Part shown: one piece after another, positions 1-8,190 of the stretch
Position numbering within the stretch: position 1 is the first letter of the stretch
Layout: each line of letters starts with the position of its first letter
Position numbers and translations under genes: made by a program
Notes under the pieces: generated by a model
Told to the model about the DNA's origin: nothing
What the model saw: the letters and a program-made list of their open reading frames with translations, nothing else
Database searches by the model: none
NCBI RefSeq assembly: GCF_000270245.1
Contig: NC_015635.1
Coordinates: forward strand, 5,394,001-5,458,000
Source: Microlunatus phosphovorus NM-1
Lineage (GTDB): Bacteria; Actinomycetota; Actinomycetes; Propionibacteriales; Propionibacteriaceae
Direction: 5' to 3'
Length of the DNA stretch: 64,000 nt

Positions 1-642
1 TCGATCAAGTTGTCCGCGCTCGGCCAGTCGCTGCCCGGCGGCGAGGAGTTGGCCCTGACGAATGCCCGGATCATCTGCGCGGCGGCGGACCGGGCCGGCA
101 GCTGGGTCAACGTCGACGCCGAAGATCACACCACAACCGATTCGACGCTGCGGATCGTGCGCGAGCTGCGTCAGGAGTTTCCGTCCGTCGCGACCGTGCT
201 GCAGGCGTACCTGCACCGGACCGAGGACGACTGCCGAGACCTGGCTGGTCCTGGTTCGAGGATCCGGCTCTGCAAGGGCGCCTACAAGGAGCCTGCCGAG
301 GTCGCCTACCAGAGCAAGGAGGACGTGACGGCCTCCTACCTGCGCTGCCTGAGGATCTTGATGGAGGGTCAGGGATACCCGATGGTCGCCTCGCACGACC
401 CGCAGATCATCTCCTCGGCCCAGGCGTACGCGATCGCCGCCGGACGCGACGCCAGCAAATTCGAGATCCAGATGCTCTACGGCATCCGCGATGCGGAGCA
501 GAGCCAACTGATCAACGATGGTCTCCATGTGCGTACGTACCTGCCGTTCGGTAACGACTGGTACGGCTATTTCATGCGTCGGTTGGCCGAGCGCCCCGCC
601 AACCTGGTCTTCTTCCTGCGCGCCCTCGTCGGCCGCAAGTAG
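1..642 (+). CDS. Proline dehydrogenase, C-terminal part (5' end outside window)
   Basis: FAD-dependent proline dehydrogenase, which oxidises proline to pyrroline-5-carboxylate in the first step of proline catabolism. The frame is open from base 1, so the gene starts upstream. The visible 213 residues contain the SIKLSALGQ strand, RLCKGAYKEP, the YGIRD segment and the C-terminal LPFGNDWYGYFMRRLAER helix that closes over the substrate in this TIM-barrel family. No aldehyde dehydrogenase domain follows, so this is the monofunctional type. It ends in TAG and is followed directly by a partial copy of the dispersed repeat (654-720). The family call is firm; the N-terminus cannot be described. Confidence 0.93.
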   Translation, partial: SIKLSALGQSLPGGEELALTNARIICAAADRAGSWVNVDAEDHTTTDSTLRIVRELRQEFPSVATVLQAYLHRTEDDCRDLAGPGSRIRLCKGAYKEPAEVAYQSKEDVTASYLRCLRILMEGQGYPMVASHDPQIISSAQAYAIAAGRDASKFEIQMLYGIRDAEQSQLINDGLHVRTYLPFGNDWYGYFMRRLAERPANLVFFLRALVGRK

Positions 643-653
643 CGGACCCGCCT

Positions 654-720
654 CCCGTCGCGAGCGACCGAGAGGTGGAGCGACGGCTCCGTCTGGAACG
701 ACGAGCGAGCAAACACGTAT
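654..720 (+). repeat. Dispersed intergenic repeat, partial copy A
   Basis: About 67 bases matching the first half of the repeat at 14976-15117 and, inverted, at 54719-54860. It begins cccgtcgcgagcg and shares the core ggctccgtctgga and acgagcgagca. It lies between the proline dehydrogenase stop and the S41 protease gene. It is more diverged and shorter than the other two copies. No ORF or promoter is evident in it. Confidence 0.75.
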
Positions 721-775
721 CTGGAACCCCAGTGCGGTACACCTTTCCGATAAGGCCATGCGAAAGGTTCCGACG

Positions 776-2734
776 ATGAGCAGATCCACCCAATCCGCAT
801 CCGATGTCGCGCCCCTGCCGGCGCGGGCCGACCTCGAGGGCGGGCTCTCGGTGTCGGAGTTCCTCAAGAACTCGGCCGGCACCCTGACGCTGGCCGATCG
901 GCGTCTCATCGTGGATCAGGCCCTGGTCCTGCTGGAGCAGAACTACGTCCATCTGCCGCTCAAGATCGCGATGCACGCGGTCAATCCGGTCCAGCGGCTC
1001 CGGCTGCTGCGTACCCAGCTCACCCGCGTGACCCAGCAGACGATGGGCCCGGAGTGGCAGTTCCACCGCGAGATGGCCAGCATCTTCATGTCGGTACGCG
1101 ACCTGCACACCAACTACCTGCTGCCCAAGCCCTTCGCCGGACAGGTCGCCTATCTGCCGTTCGTGCTGGAGAAGGCGACCGAAGACGGCATCGACCACTA
1201 CCTGGTGACCAGCATCATCACCGGCTTCAGCGCGCCCGGTTTCGAGCTCGGTGTCGAAGTGACCCATTGGAACGGCGTACCAATCGGCACGGCGGTCGCC
1301 ATCAACGGGCTCCGCCTGGCCGGCAGCAACCAGGCCGCCAACCTGGCCCGCGGGCTGGACTCGTTGACCATCCGCCCGCTGATCACGCAACTGCCGCCGG
1401 AGGAGGAATGGGTGCAGGTCACCTATCTGACCGGGGACGGCAGCGTCGCAGAGACCCGGGTGGCCTGGGAGGTCGGACCGAACCTGCCGCCGACGACCGA
1501 TCTGGACACCCTCTCACCGGCTTCCCTGGCCTCGGCCGTCGATCTCGACGCCGACGCCCGTAACCAGGCCCGCAAGCAGCTTTATCACCACGACGTGGTG
1601 CGGCTGGAGCAGGAGCAGCAGGTGCATGCCGAGAGTGGGCAACCTGCCGAGCCTGCGGCCGTCGGCAGCGCCGATATCCCGACCACCATGCCTGCGGTCT
1701 TCCGAGCTCGGACAGTGCAGACCACGCATGGCACCTTCGGCCAGATCCGGATCTTCACCTTCTCGGTGACCGATCCGATCGCCTTCCGCGACGAGTTCGT
1801 CCGGTTGATCGGACTGTTGCCGCAGCACGGTCTGATCGTCGACGTGCGCGGCAACGGGGGTGGTCACCTGCACGCCAGCGAGTTCACGCTGCAGACGCTC
1901 ACCCCGCGGGCGATCACGCCGGAGCCGGTGCAGTTCATCGCCACCCCGCTCAATCTCGCGCTGTGCCGACGGCATGCCGCCGGCGCCGAGGGCATCGATC
2001 TCGGCCCTTGGTTCCCGTCCCTGGATCAGGCGATCGAGACCGGCGCGACCTTCTCAGCCGGCTACTCGATCACTCCGCCGGCGGGGGCGAACGAGCTCGG
2101 GCAGACCTATCACGGGCCGACTGTGCTGGTGACCGATGCCCGCTGCTACTCCGCCACCGACTTCTTCGCGGCCGGCTGGGCCGATCACGAGATCGGTCCG
2201 ATTCTCGGGGTCGATGATCGAACCGGCGCCGGCGGTGCGAACGTGTGGACCCATCAGCTGCTGCTGCAGCTGCTCGGCGACCGCAGCAGCGAGTCCACCT
2301 CGCCCTACACCCGACTTCCACAGGGCACCAACATGCGAGTAGCCATCCGCCGCGGGCTGCGGGTGGGGGCGCTCGCCGGTACGCCCGTGGAAGACCTGGG
2401 CGTGACGCCGACGGTGCGGCACGAGCTGACCAGGGCCGACATCCTGCACGGCAACGTCGATCTGCTGGAACGTGCCGGGGAGATCCTGGCCGGAATGCCG
2501 ATGCGACGGCTGGCGGTCTCGGCCACCCGGATCGGCTCCGATCTCAGCATCGTGGTGGACGCCGACGGCGTCGATCGAGTCGATGTGTCGGTGAACGGCC
2601 GCCCGGTCGCCTCCCCCGATGTCGCGGGAGCTGCGGTCACCCTGTCCGCCACCGGTGCAGCGGCGGGCACGGTGGTGCTGGCCCAGGGCTATCAGAAGGG
2701 CAACCTGGTTGCCGCCCGGCGCATCGTGGTCTGA
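776..2734 (+). CDS. S41 family peptidase, cytoplasmic, with PDZ-like segment
   Basis: A 652-residue serine peptidase of the tail-specific/tricorn-core class. Residues around 165-215 resemble a PDZ insert (ITGFSAPGFELGVEVTHWNG). The C-terminal half carries the S41 core: VDVRGNGGGH near residue 358 and the nucleophile segment CYSATDFF near residue 458. The last 80 residues form a beta-rich tail. There is no signal peptide or membrane segment, so it probably acts in the cytoplasm on an unknown substrate. I chose ATG 776 because AAAGG (763-767) lies 8 bases upstream; ATG 758 is an alternative. The gene appears monocistronic, with a hairpin downstream. The stop codon sits in a 13-bp direct repeat (2723-2752). 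Confidence 0.85.
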   Translation: MSRSTQSASDVAPLPARADLEGGLSVSEFLKNSAGTLTLADRRLIVDQALVLLEQNYVHLPLKIAMHAVNPVQRLRLLRTQLTRVTQQTMGPEWQFHREMASIFMSVRDLHTNYLLPKPFAGQVAYLPFVLEKATEDGIDHYLVTSIITGFSAPGFELGVEVTHWNGVPIGTAVAINGLRLAGSNQAANLARGLDSLTIRPLITQLPPEEEWVQVTYLTGDGSVAETRVAWEVGPNLPPTTDLDTLSPASLASAVDLDADARNQARKQLYHHDVVRLEQEQQVHAESGQPAEPAAVGSADIPTTMPAVFRARTVQTTHGTFGQIRIFTFSVTDPIAFRDEFVRLIGLLPQHGLIVDVRGNGGGHLHASEFTLQTLTPRAITPEPVQFIATPLNLALCRRHAAGAEGIDLGPWFPSLDQAIETGATFSAGYSITPPAGANELGQTYHGPTVLVTDARCYSATDFFAAGWADHEIGPILGVDDRTGAGGANVWTHQLLLQLLGDRSSESTSPYTRLPQGTNMRVAIRRGLRVGALAGTPVEDLGVTPTVRHELTRADILHGNVDLLERAGEILAGMPMRRLAVSATRIGSDLSIVVDADGVDRVDVSVNGRPVASPDVAGAAVTLSATGAAAGTVVLAQGYQKGNLVAARRIVV

Positions 2735-2752
2735 GGTACATCGTGGTCTGAG
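2723..2752 (+). repeat. 13-bp direct repeat spanning the stop codon of the S41 gene
   Basis: The sequence atcgtggtctgag occurs at 2723-2735 and again at 2740-2752, a 17-base period. The first copy contains the TGA that ends the peptidase gene; the second repeats the last codons and stop in the 3' untranslated region. Confidence 0.85.
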
Positions 2753-2794
2753 CTACAGAGCCCAGTTCCCGCTGACTCGACCGATGGCCCGACT

Positions 2795-2836
2795 AGCTGC
2801 AGGCTGATCCCCGACATCGGGGACGAGCCAGCAGCT
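2795..2836 (+). terminator. Composite hairpin downstream of the S41 gene
   Basis: Nested complementary arms agctgc/gcagct (outer), ggct/agcc (middle) and ccccga/tcgggg (inner) form an interrupted stem. No T-tract follows, which is common in high-GC terminators. It is the only strong secondary structure between the S41 stop and the small ORFs downstream. Confidence 0.45.
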
Positions 2837-2993
2837 GGTGCAGACTCGCGGTCCCGAGGCATACCGGAAAAGCCGTTGCGCTCGATCAGAGCCCCTTCGT
2901 AGGCTTGCTGAGCAGGCGGGATGGACCGCCGATCAACATCAGATCCAGTTGCTCAGGGGATCTCGATCCCCAGGCGAGAGGAGGTGCTTCGGA

Positions 2994-3089
2994 ATGTTCA
3001 CACTCAAGGTCACCGGGGAGTGGCGCGATCGCGCTGCCACGCCCTGCGCCGGAGCCGCCCTCGCCGACGCCGTCGATCTCGGCCGCTGA
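2994..3089 (+). CDS. Possible very small protein (31 aa)
   Basis: A short ORF starting MFTLKVTGEWRDR and ending in TGA. It is preceded by a perfect AGGAGG (2979-2984) with 9-base spacing, and nearly all its codons end in G or C, like the real genes nearby. A small palindrome, ggggatctcgatcccc (2956-2971), lies just before the ribosome binding site. I do not recognise the product. The reading frame is open further upstream to 2838, but that part has no comparable start signal. It could also be a leader peptide. The strong Shine-Dalgarno sequence is the main evidence. Confidence 0.4.
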   Translation: MFTLKVTGEWRDRAATPCAGAALADAVDLGR

Positions 3090-3177
3090 GAGCAACTCTC
3101 CCTCGCGCTCGCGTAGTCGTCTCTTCGGGTTCACCGAAGACGGCCAGGACAGCGGTGATCACTGACACCGACCACGA

Positions 3178-3228
3178 CCCGGGCTGAATCCTGCCCAGGC
3201 CGAGCTCTACCCGGGCTGCATCCTGCCC
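3178..3228 (+). repeat. 19-bp direct repeat upstream of the 57-aa ORF
   Basis: cccgggctgaatcctgccc (3178-3196) recurs at 3210-3228 with one mismatch, offset 32 bases. It lies in the non-coding stretch between the two small ORFs, about 57 bases before the 57-aa ORF. It could be a regulator site pair or a simple duplication. Confidence 0.5.
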
Positions 3229-3284
3229 GAGCTGGACCCTGACCAGTCATCCCACGACAAGCCCATCCCACAAAGGAATTCGTC

Positions 3285-3458
3285 ATGTTCGCATATCAGC
3301 AACAGCTCGTCAGCTGCTACGTCTCCGTCGACCAGTACGAGGTCAGCCGACACGCATCCCAGCGATTCGAGCGTCTGCAAGCGCTCCGAGAGCGGAGGGC
3401 CGAACGTCGGCGCCGCGCTGACCGCCGCAGCCAAGAGTCCTACACCACCGCCGTCTGA
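3285..3458 (+). CDS. Small basic protein (57 aa), unknown function
   Basis: A 57-residue ORF beginning MFAYQQQLVSCYVSVDQYE, with an arginine-rich helix (LRERRAERRRRADRR) and the tail SYTTAV. AAAGGA (3272-3277) lies 7 bases before the ATG, and codon third positions are strongly G/C. A clean hairpin (3492-3530) follows the stop. These signals make it a likely real gene. The basic C-terminal half suggests nucleic acid or ribosome binding, which is inference from composition only. No family recognised. Confidence 0.6.
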   Translation: MFAYQQQLVSCYVSVDQYEVSRHASQRFERLQALRERRAERRRRADRRSQESYTTAV

Positions 3459-3491
3459 ACCCGACGATGGCGGCCGACAAGGAAGGTACCG

Positions 3492-3530
3492 CGACACCCC
3501 CGGTAGCTCACGAGGCAGCCGGGGGTGTCG
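3492..3530. terminator. Bidirectional terminator hairpin
   Basis: Perfect 12-bp stem cgacacccccgg / ccgggggtgtcg with a 15-base loop. It lies between the convergent ends of the 57-aa ORF and the HerA-like gene. No long T-run follows on either side. Confidence 0.75.
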
Positions 3531-3548
3531 TACGTTGTGCAGCGTCGA

Positions 3549-5249
3549 CTACCGCCGGCGGGCGTTGCCGAAGATGCCGCGGACGATCTCGCGTGCCACG
3601 CCGGAACGCAGCACCGAGCCGATCATGTTGCCCGCCTGCTTTCGCTGCCGCGCCGCTTCCCGCTCCTGCGCCTTCGCCTGCCGCTCCGCCTCGGCCCGAT
3701 CGCGGGCTGCCTGCCGCTCGGCGTCCGCTCGCGCCTTCGCGGCCTGCTTCTCGGCGGCGATCCGATCCTTCTCCGCCTGGGTGGCGGCCGCTGCCTGCTG
3801 CTTGGCGTACTCCGCCTGCTGTTTCGCCGCCTCCTGCGCCAGCCGGTCCTGCTCGGCGGCCTGAGCACCCGCTTCGAGCTTGCGCGTGAGCATCTCGTAC
3901 GCGGAGTCTCGGTCGATCGCCTGGCCGTACTTGGTCATCATCGACGACTGAGCGATCCCCGGACGCAGATCGTCGGGCGGGATCGCCGCCATCAGCGACT
4001 GGGGCGCCAGCATCCTGGTCCAGGCCACTGGCGTCGGTGCCCCATCCGGGTCCATCACCGTGACGATCGCCTCGCCGATGCCGAGCGACTGGAGCGTCTC
4101 GGCCAGGTCATAGTGCGAGCTCGGGAACGTCGCCACCGTCTGCTTCAACGCCTTGGCGTCGTTCGGGGTGTGCGCTCGGAGCTGGTGCTGCACCCGGGAG
4201 CCGAGCTGCGCGAGGACATCGTCGGGCACGTCCTTGGGCGTCTGGGTGACGAAGAAGATCCCCACGCCCTTGGAGCGGATCAGCCGCACGGTCTGGGTGA
4301 TCGCGGTCAGGAACGCCTCGGAAGCTCCGTTGAACAGCAGGTGGGCCTCGTCGAAGAAGAACACCAGCTTCGGCTTGTCGACGTCGCCGACCTCAGGCAG
4401 GTCGGCGAACAGGTCGGCCAGCAGCCACATCAAGAAGGTGGAGAACAGCACCGGCTGGCTCGCGAGACTCGGCAATTCCAGCAGCGAGATCACCCCACGG
4501 CCGTCGGCGGTGGTCCGCATCAGATCGGCGGTGTCGAACTCGGGCTCGCCGAAGAACTCATCCGCGCCCTGATCGGCCAAGGTGATCAGACTGCGCAGGA
4601 TCACCCCGACCGTGGTGGAGCTGAGGCCGCCGATCCCCTTCAACTCCCCCTTGCCCTCGTCGCTGGTCAGGTAGGTGAGGACCGAGCGCAGGTCGGCCAG
4701 ATCGAGCAGCGGCAGCCCTGCGGTGTCGGCGTAGTGGAAGATCAGCCCGAGCGAGGACTCCTGGGTCTTGTTCAGGCCCAGCACCTTGGCGAGCAGGATC
4801 GGACCGAACGAGCTGACGCTGGCGCGCAGCGGCACGCCGACGTCGCCGCGACCCAGGGAGTAGAACTCCACCGGGCTGCCCTGGGGCTGCCAGTCCTGGC
4901 CGATCTTCTGGGTCCGGGCCAGGAGCTTCTCGCTCGGCTGCCCCGGCGCGGCGAGACCGGACAGGTCACCCTTCATGTCGGCGGCGAACACCGGCACGCC
5001 CGCGTTGGACAGCGCCTCGGTGAGCACCTGCAGCGTCTTGGTCTTGCCGGTGCCCGTCGCGCCCGCGACCAGACCGTGCCTGTTCAGCATCGACAGCGGG
5101 ATGCGCACGCGTACCTGGCGAACCGGCGCATCGTTCTCCATCAGCACACCGAGATCGATGGCGGGCTCCTCGAAGGTGTAGCCCGCCTGGATCTTGGTCA
5201 CTTCGGGCGGCAGGCCGGCCGGCTCCGATGTCTCCACGGAATCACTCAT
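3549..5249 (-). CDS. HerA-like/DUF853 (YjgR type) P-loop ATPase
   Basis: A 566-residue ATPase of the DUF853/YjgR group, related to HerA helicases. Walker A is GATGTGKT at residues 63-70 and Walker B is VFFFDEAHLLF near residue 300. An arginine-finger region follows around QLGSRVQHQLRAHTPND. The last ~120 residues are a long charged coiled coil rich in alanine, glutamine and arginine, ending in a basic tail. I place the start at ATG 5249 (MSDSVETSEP) because the upstream extension in frame looks non-coding and AGAGG lies just ahead. The gene is divergent from the 97-aa protein at 5374. Cellular role in actinobacteria is not known; DNA translocation is inferred from the fold. Confidence 0.88.
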   Translation of the reverse strand: MSDSVETSEPAGLPPEVTKIQAGYTFEEPAIDLGVLMENDAPVRQVRVRIPLSMLNRHGLVAGATGTGKTKTLQVLTEALSNAGVPVFAADMKGDLSGLAAPGQPSEKLLARTQKIGQDWQPQGSPVEFYSLGRGDVGVPLRASVSSFGPILLAKVLGLNKTQESSLGLIFHYADTAGLPLLDLADLRSVLTYLTSDEGKGELKGIGGLSSTTVGVILRSLITLADQGADEFFGEPEFDTADLMRTTADGRGVISLLELPSLASQPVLFSTFLMWLLADLFADLPEVGDVDKPKLVFFFDEAHLLFNGASEAFLTAITQTVRLIRSKGVGIFFVTQTPKDVPDDVLAQLGSRVQHQLRAHTPNDAKALKQTVATFPSSHYDLAETLQSLGIGEAIVTVMDPDGAPTPVAWTRMLAPQSLMAAIPPDDLRPGIAQSSMMTKYGQAIDRDSAYEMLTRKLEAGAQAAEQDRLAQEAAKQQAEYAKQQAAAATQAEKDRIAAEKQAAKARADAERQAARDRAEAERQAKAQEREAARQRKQAGNMIGSVLRSGVAREIVRGIFGNARRR

Positions 5250-5360
5250 GAACGGAACCTCTCGGTATACCCGGCGGCAGATACACAGGGCATCGTAACG
5301 ACCTCTGATCGAGTAGAAATCGTAATCGGGTCGTGAGCAAGACCCCCGGACTAGGTCGTC

Positions 5361-5366
5361 TAGGGT
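5361..5366 (+). promoter_or_regulatory. -10 element (TAGGGT) for a leaderless transcript
   Basis: TAGGGT fits the actinobacterial -10 consensus TANNNT and ends 7 bases before the GTG at 5374. This places the transcription start on the first base of the start codon. No clear -35 is visible. Confidence 0.5.
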
Positions 5367-5373
5367 TGGGCGC

Positions 5374-5667
5374 GTGATCTTCAAGCGCGTTGGCGATGTG
5401 CGTCCCTACCCTGACCATGGGTACGTGCAGAAGCAGTGGGCTGCTATCGCCCCGCACCAGGTGCGCCTGGACCAGCTCGTCACCACCAAGCGCACGCTCG
5501 ATCTGGAGGCGCTGCTCGAGGAAGACTCCACGTTCTACGGCGACCTGTTCGCCCATGTCGTGTCGTGGCGGGGCGAGTTCTACCTCGAGGACGGCCTGCA
5601 CCGGGCGCTGCGCGCCGCGCTCCAGCAGCGACAGACCATGCATGCCAGAGTCCTCGACCTGAAGTAG
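5374..5667 (+). CDS. Conserved actinobacterial hypothetical protein (97 aa)
   Basis: A 97-residue soluble protein starting at GTG (MIFKRVGDVRPYPDHGY) with the conserved-looking core FYGDLFAHVVSWRGEFYLEDG followed by HRALRAALQQRQ. I know this family from many actinobacterial genomes, usually next to a LytR_C protein as here. It resembles the N-terminal part of ParB-like nuclease folds (a DGLHR segment) and is sometimes labelled a VapB-type antitoxin; I see no toxin beside it and do not support that label. It has a good leaderless -10 element. The LytR_C gene begins 65 bases downstream, probably in the same transcript. The stop region carries an imperfect 11-bp repeat (cctgaagtagt / cctgacctagt, 5658-5679). 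Confidence 0.75.
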   Translation: MIFKRVGDVRPYPDHGYVQKQWAAIAPHQVRLDQLVTTKRTLDLEALLEEDSTFYGDLFAHVVSWRGEFYLEDGLHRALRAALQQRQTMHARVLDLK

Positions 5668-5732
5668 TCCTGACCTAGTCCAGTAACCCCCAGCCTTCGA
5701 TCTCCGGTGGCGCGGAGAAGGGAAACCCAGCA

Positions 5733-6257
5733 GTGATCGGTCGCGTGTTCCGGATTGTCCGGACACCCCTGACGCTGCTGATCCTGCTCGGGGTCCTCTG
5801 CTACGGGGCCTGGTGGGGCTACACGAATGTGCTCGCACCCGTGCCGCCGCTGCCGCCCGAACCGTGTGTGGAGCAGCAGCTGCCGAACTCGCAGCTGCGC
5901 TCGACCCAGGTCACCGTCAACATCTACAACGGCGGCAACCGCCGAGGACTCGCCGGCGACGTGGGCCGGGCCTTGCGCGACAAGGGCTTCCGGGTCTTGA
6001 AGACGACGAACACCAAGGAGAAGATCTCCTCCACCGTCATCGTCGGAGCGAACGCGTCCAACCCTGAGGTCGTGCTGGTCAAGGGCTTCTTCAAGGGTGC
6101 CACCGTGCGTGCCGACAAGCGCAAGGACGGCACCGTCGATGTGCTGGTCGGAGACAAGTACGGCGGCTTCAACAAGAAGGCCCCCAAGGCCGTCACCGTG
6201 AAATCGGCGAAGGCGTGCCTGCCGCCGTCGCAGTCCGCGACACCAGCCGCCAACTGA
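5733..6257 (+). CDS. LytR C-terminal domain (LytR_C) membrane-anchored protein
   Basis: A 174-residue protein with one N-terminal transmembrane helix (residues 9-29, LTLLILLGVLCYGAWWGY). A proline-rich linker leads to an extracytoplasmic LytR_C domain (VNIYNGGNRRGLAGDV through VLVGDKYGGFNKK). It starts at GTG with GAAGGGAAA upstream. LytR_C domains occur on cell-wall teichoic acid/arabinogalactan ligases and as stand-alone proteins, so a cell-envelope role is likely. The exact function is unknown. A convergent hairpin (6300-6349) separates it from the antiporter gene. Confidence 0.85.
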   Translation: MIGRVFRIVRTPLTLLILLGVLCYGAWWGYTNVLAPVPPLPPEPCVEQQLPNSQLRSTQVTVNIYNGGNRRGLAGDVGRALRDKGFRVLKTTNTKEKISSTVIVGANASNPEVVLVKGFFKGATVRADKRKDGTVDVLVGDKYGGFNKKAPKAVTVKSAKACLPPSQSATPAAN

Positions 6258-6299
6258 TTCCGTACGAAGTACGACGCGTCCGCCGGATAGCGGATCGTC

Positions 6300-6349
6300 G
6301 GCCGTCCGGGTGGCCTGGGAGCGCGATCTGGTCTGATCAGCGGACGGCC
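6300..6349. terminator. Convergent terminator hairpin
   Basis: Perfect 9-bp arms ggccgtccg / cggacggcc separated by 32 bases, between the ends of the LytR_C and antiporter genes. The loop is long, so the call is moderate. Confidence 0.45.
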
Positions 6350-6358
6350 AACCCAACG

Positions 6359-7900
6359 CTAGAGGTCTTCCGGAGCTGCGCCGTTTCGTTCGCCGGTCCT
6401 GTTCCGACGTTCTCGGGCGCCCTCGCGCCATTTGGCCAGCCGACCGCGGCGGCTGAGCAGCGCCAGTCGCTGCTCGGTCCGCTCCCGCTCCGCCGACGGC
6501 GTGACGATCAGCAGGTCGTCGCCCACCTTCAGCCGCTCCCGGCCCGCCGGCGCGAACGGTCGCTCGTTGCGGATGATCAGGGTGACCGCGGAATGCGGCG
6601 GCAGTCGCAGCTCGCTCACTTCCAGGCCGGCCATCCGGGATCCGTCGGGAATGCGTACCTGCAACAGGTCGGCGGCGATCTTGTCCAGCGGCGCGACCTC
6701 GATCTCCACATCGCGAGCCGCCTCCAGATCGACCAGGCCGAGCTTGCGGGCGGCGTACGGCAGGGTCGGCGCCTGCAGACAGGTGAACAAGATGACGAAG
6801 ATCAACACCACATCGAACAGGTACGGCGCATTGGGCACCCCCATCGACAGTGGCACGGTCGCCATGATGATCGGGACCGCCCCGCGCAGGCCCGCCCAGG
6901 ACAAGAAGAGCTGCTCCCGGAAGGGCATCCGGAACACCACCGCCGAGACGATCACCGAGACAGGTCGGGCGACGAAGGTGAGGAACAGACCCGCGGCGAG
7001 GGCGACCATCGTCTCCTGCAGGTTCAGCCGGCCCGGGACGGCCAACATGCCGAGCATGACGAACAACCCGATCTGGGCGATCCAGCCGGTGCCTTCCACG
7101 AACGATCGAGTCGCCCACCGGTGTGGCAGCTGGGCGTTGCCGAGCATCAGGGCACAGACGTAGACCGCGGCGAACCCGCTGGCGTGGATCTCGGCGGTGA
7201 CTCCGTAGCTGAACACGATCCACACCATCGTGGCCAACGGGTAGAGGCCGGAGGCGGGCAACGCGACTCGGCGCATCATCTGCACCCCGACCCAGCCGAG
7301 CACCAAGCCCATCCCGATGCCGGCGATCAGTTCCAGGCCGACCAGCGCAACCAGCGCGACCGGGCCGTGCTCGCTGTGGCCGGTCAGGGCTGCCGTGGAC
7401 GCCAAGGTCACCAGCAACACGGTGGGTGCGTCGTTCAGACCGGATTCGGCCTCGACCACACCGCGGAGTCGATAGGGCAGCGGCACATTGCGCAGCACCG
7501 AGAACACCGCAGCAGCATCGGTGGGCGAGAAGACCGCGCCGAGCAGGATCGCGACCCACCAGTCGAGTCCGAGCACGAAGTGTCCGAAGAACGCCATCAA
7601 CGACACACTGATGCCGATGCCGACCGTGGCGAGGACGGCCGCCAACCCGATCGCCGGTCTGATGTCGTTCCACTTCGTTGTCAGGCCGCCTTCGGCCAGG
7701 ATGATCACCAGGGCGCCGAAGCCGAGCGCGTGGGCCAGCTCTGGGTTGTCGAAGGTGACCCTGGTCTCGCCGAGCAGCATGCCGACGCCGAGGAACAGCA
7801 ACAGGGCGGGCAGACCGACCCGAGTCCCCAGCCGAGCAGCGAGAATCGCGACCATCACGACGACCGATCCGACGAGCAGGATCAGGTCGAGATTGATCAA
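6359..7900 (-). CDS. CPA1-family K+(Na+)/H+ antiporter with TrkA-C domain
   Basis: A 513-residue cation/proton antiporter of the CPA1/NhaP2-CvrA type. The first ~390 residues form 12-13 transmembrane helices. GAVFSPTDAAAVF and ESGLNDAPTVLL match the ion-binding helices of the family, with the conserved ND pair. Residues ~400-480 form a cytoplasmic RCK-C/TrkA-C domain that usually senses nucleotides or ions. The start is TTG, supported by GGAGGGGGAGA a few bases upstream. The gene stands alone between a convergent hairpin and the tRNA-Ser terminator. Potassium or sodium specificity cannot be decided from the sequence. Confidence 0.9.
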   Translation of the reverse strand: MINLDLILLVGSVVVMVAILAARLGTRVGLPALLLFLGVGMLLGETRVTFDNPELAHALGFGALVIILAEGGLTTKWNDIRPAIGLAAVLATVGIGISVSLMAFFGHFVLGLDWWVAILLGAVFSPTDAAAVFSVLRNVPLPYRLRGVVEAESGLNDAPTVLLVTLASTAALTGHSEHGPVALVALVGLELIAGIGMGLVLGWVGVQMMRRVALPASGLYPLATMVWIVFSYGVTAEIHASGFAAVYVCALMLGNAQLPHRWATRSFVEGTGWIAQIGLFVMLGMLAVPGRLNLQETMVALAAGLFLTFVARPVSVIVSAVVFRMPFREQLFLSWAGLRGAVPIIMATVPLSMGVPNAPYLFDVVLIFVILFTCLQAPTLPYAARKLGLVDLEAARDVEIEVAPLDKIAADLLQVRIPDGSRMAGLEVSELRLPPHSAVTLIIRNERPFAPAGRERLKVGDDLLIVTPSAERERTEQRLALLSRRGRLAKWREGARERRNRTGERNGAAPEDL

Positions 7901-7953
7901 CGTCTCCCCCTCCAGATGAAACCTCGCCGTAACGTTTCTGCCGACTACGAAGC

Positions 7954-7986
7954 GACCCCGTCCTCAACCAGATCGAAGACGGGGTC
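7954..7986 (-). terminator. Terminator downstream of tRNA-Ser(CGA)
   Basis: Perfect 9-bp stem gaccccgtc / gacggggtc with a 15-base loop, placed 3 bases beyond the encoded CCA of the tRNA on the minus strand. It also lies between the tRNA and the antiporter gene. Confidence 0.7.
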
Positions 7987-7989
7987 CTA

Positions 7990-8077
7990 TGGCGGTGGCG
8001 GCGGGATTTGAACCCGCGGAGGGTTGCCCCTCACGCGCTTTCGAGGCGCGCTCTTTCGGCCGCTCAGACACGCCACC
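7990..8077 (-). tRNA. tRNA-Ser (anticodon CGA)
   Basis: On the minus strand the acceptor arms GGTGGCG / CGCCACC pair. The D arm is followed by the anticodon stem CGCGC/GCGCG with loop CTCGAAA, giving anticodon CGA. A long variable arm (type II) and T arm GCGGGTTCAAATCCCGC follow. The 3' CCA is encoded (7990-7992). It reads UCG codons. A terminator hairpin follows. Confidence 0.95.
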
Positions 8078-8190
8078 GCGGAGAACAGTACCGAACGCGG
8101 GCAGATCAGAGGAAATCCGTTCTCAGGGCAAGACCTCGGGTCGCCCAGGACAATCGACGCTCTTCGGCCAGGCCGGATCAGCGGCCGGGT

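Noticed and set aside
5374-5667. VapB-type antitoxin label for the 97-aa protein
   Set aside because: No adjacent PIN-domain toxin and no antitoxin DNA-binding domain; the neighbour is a LytR_C protein.
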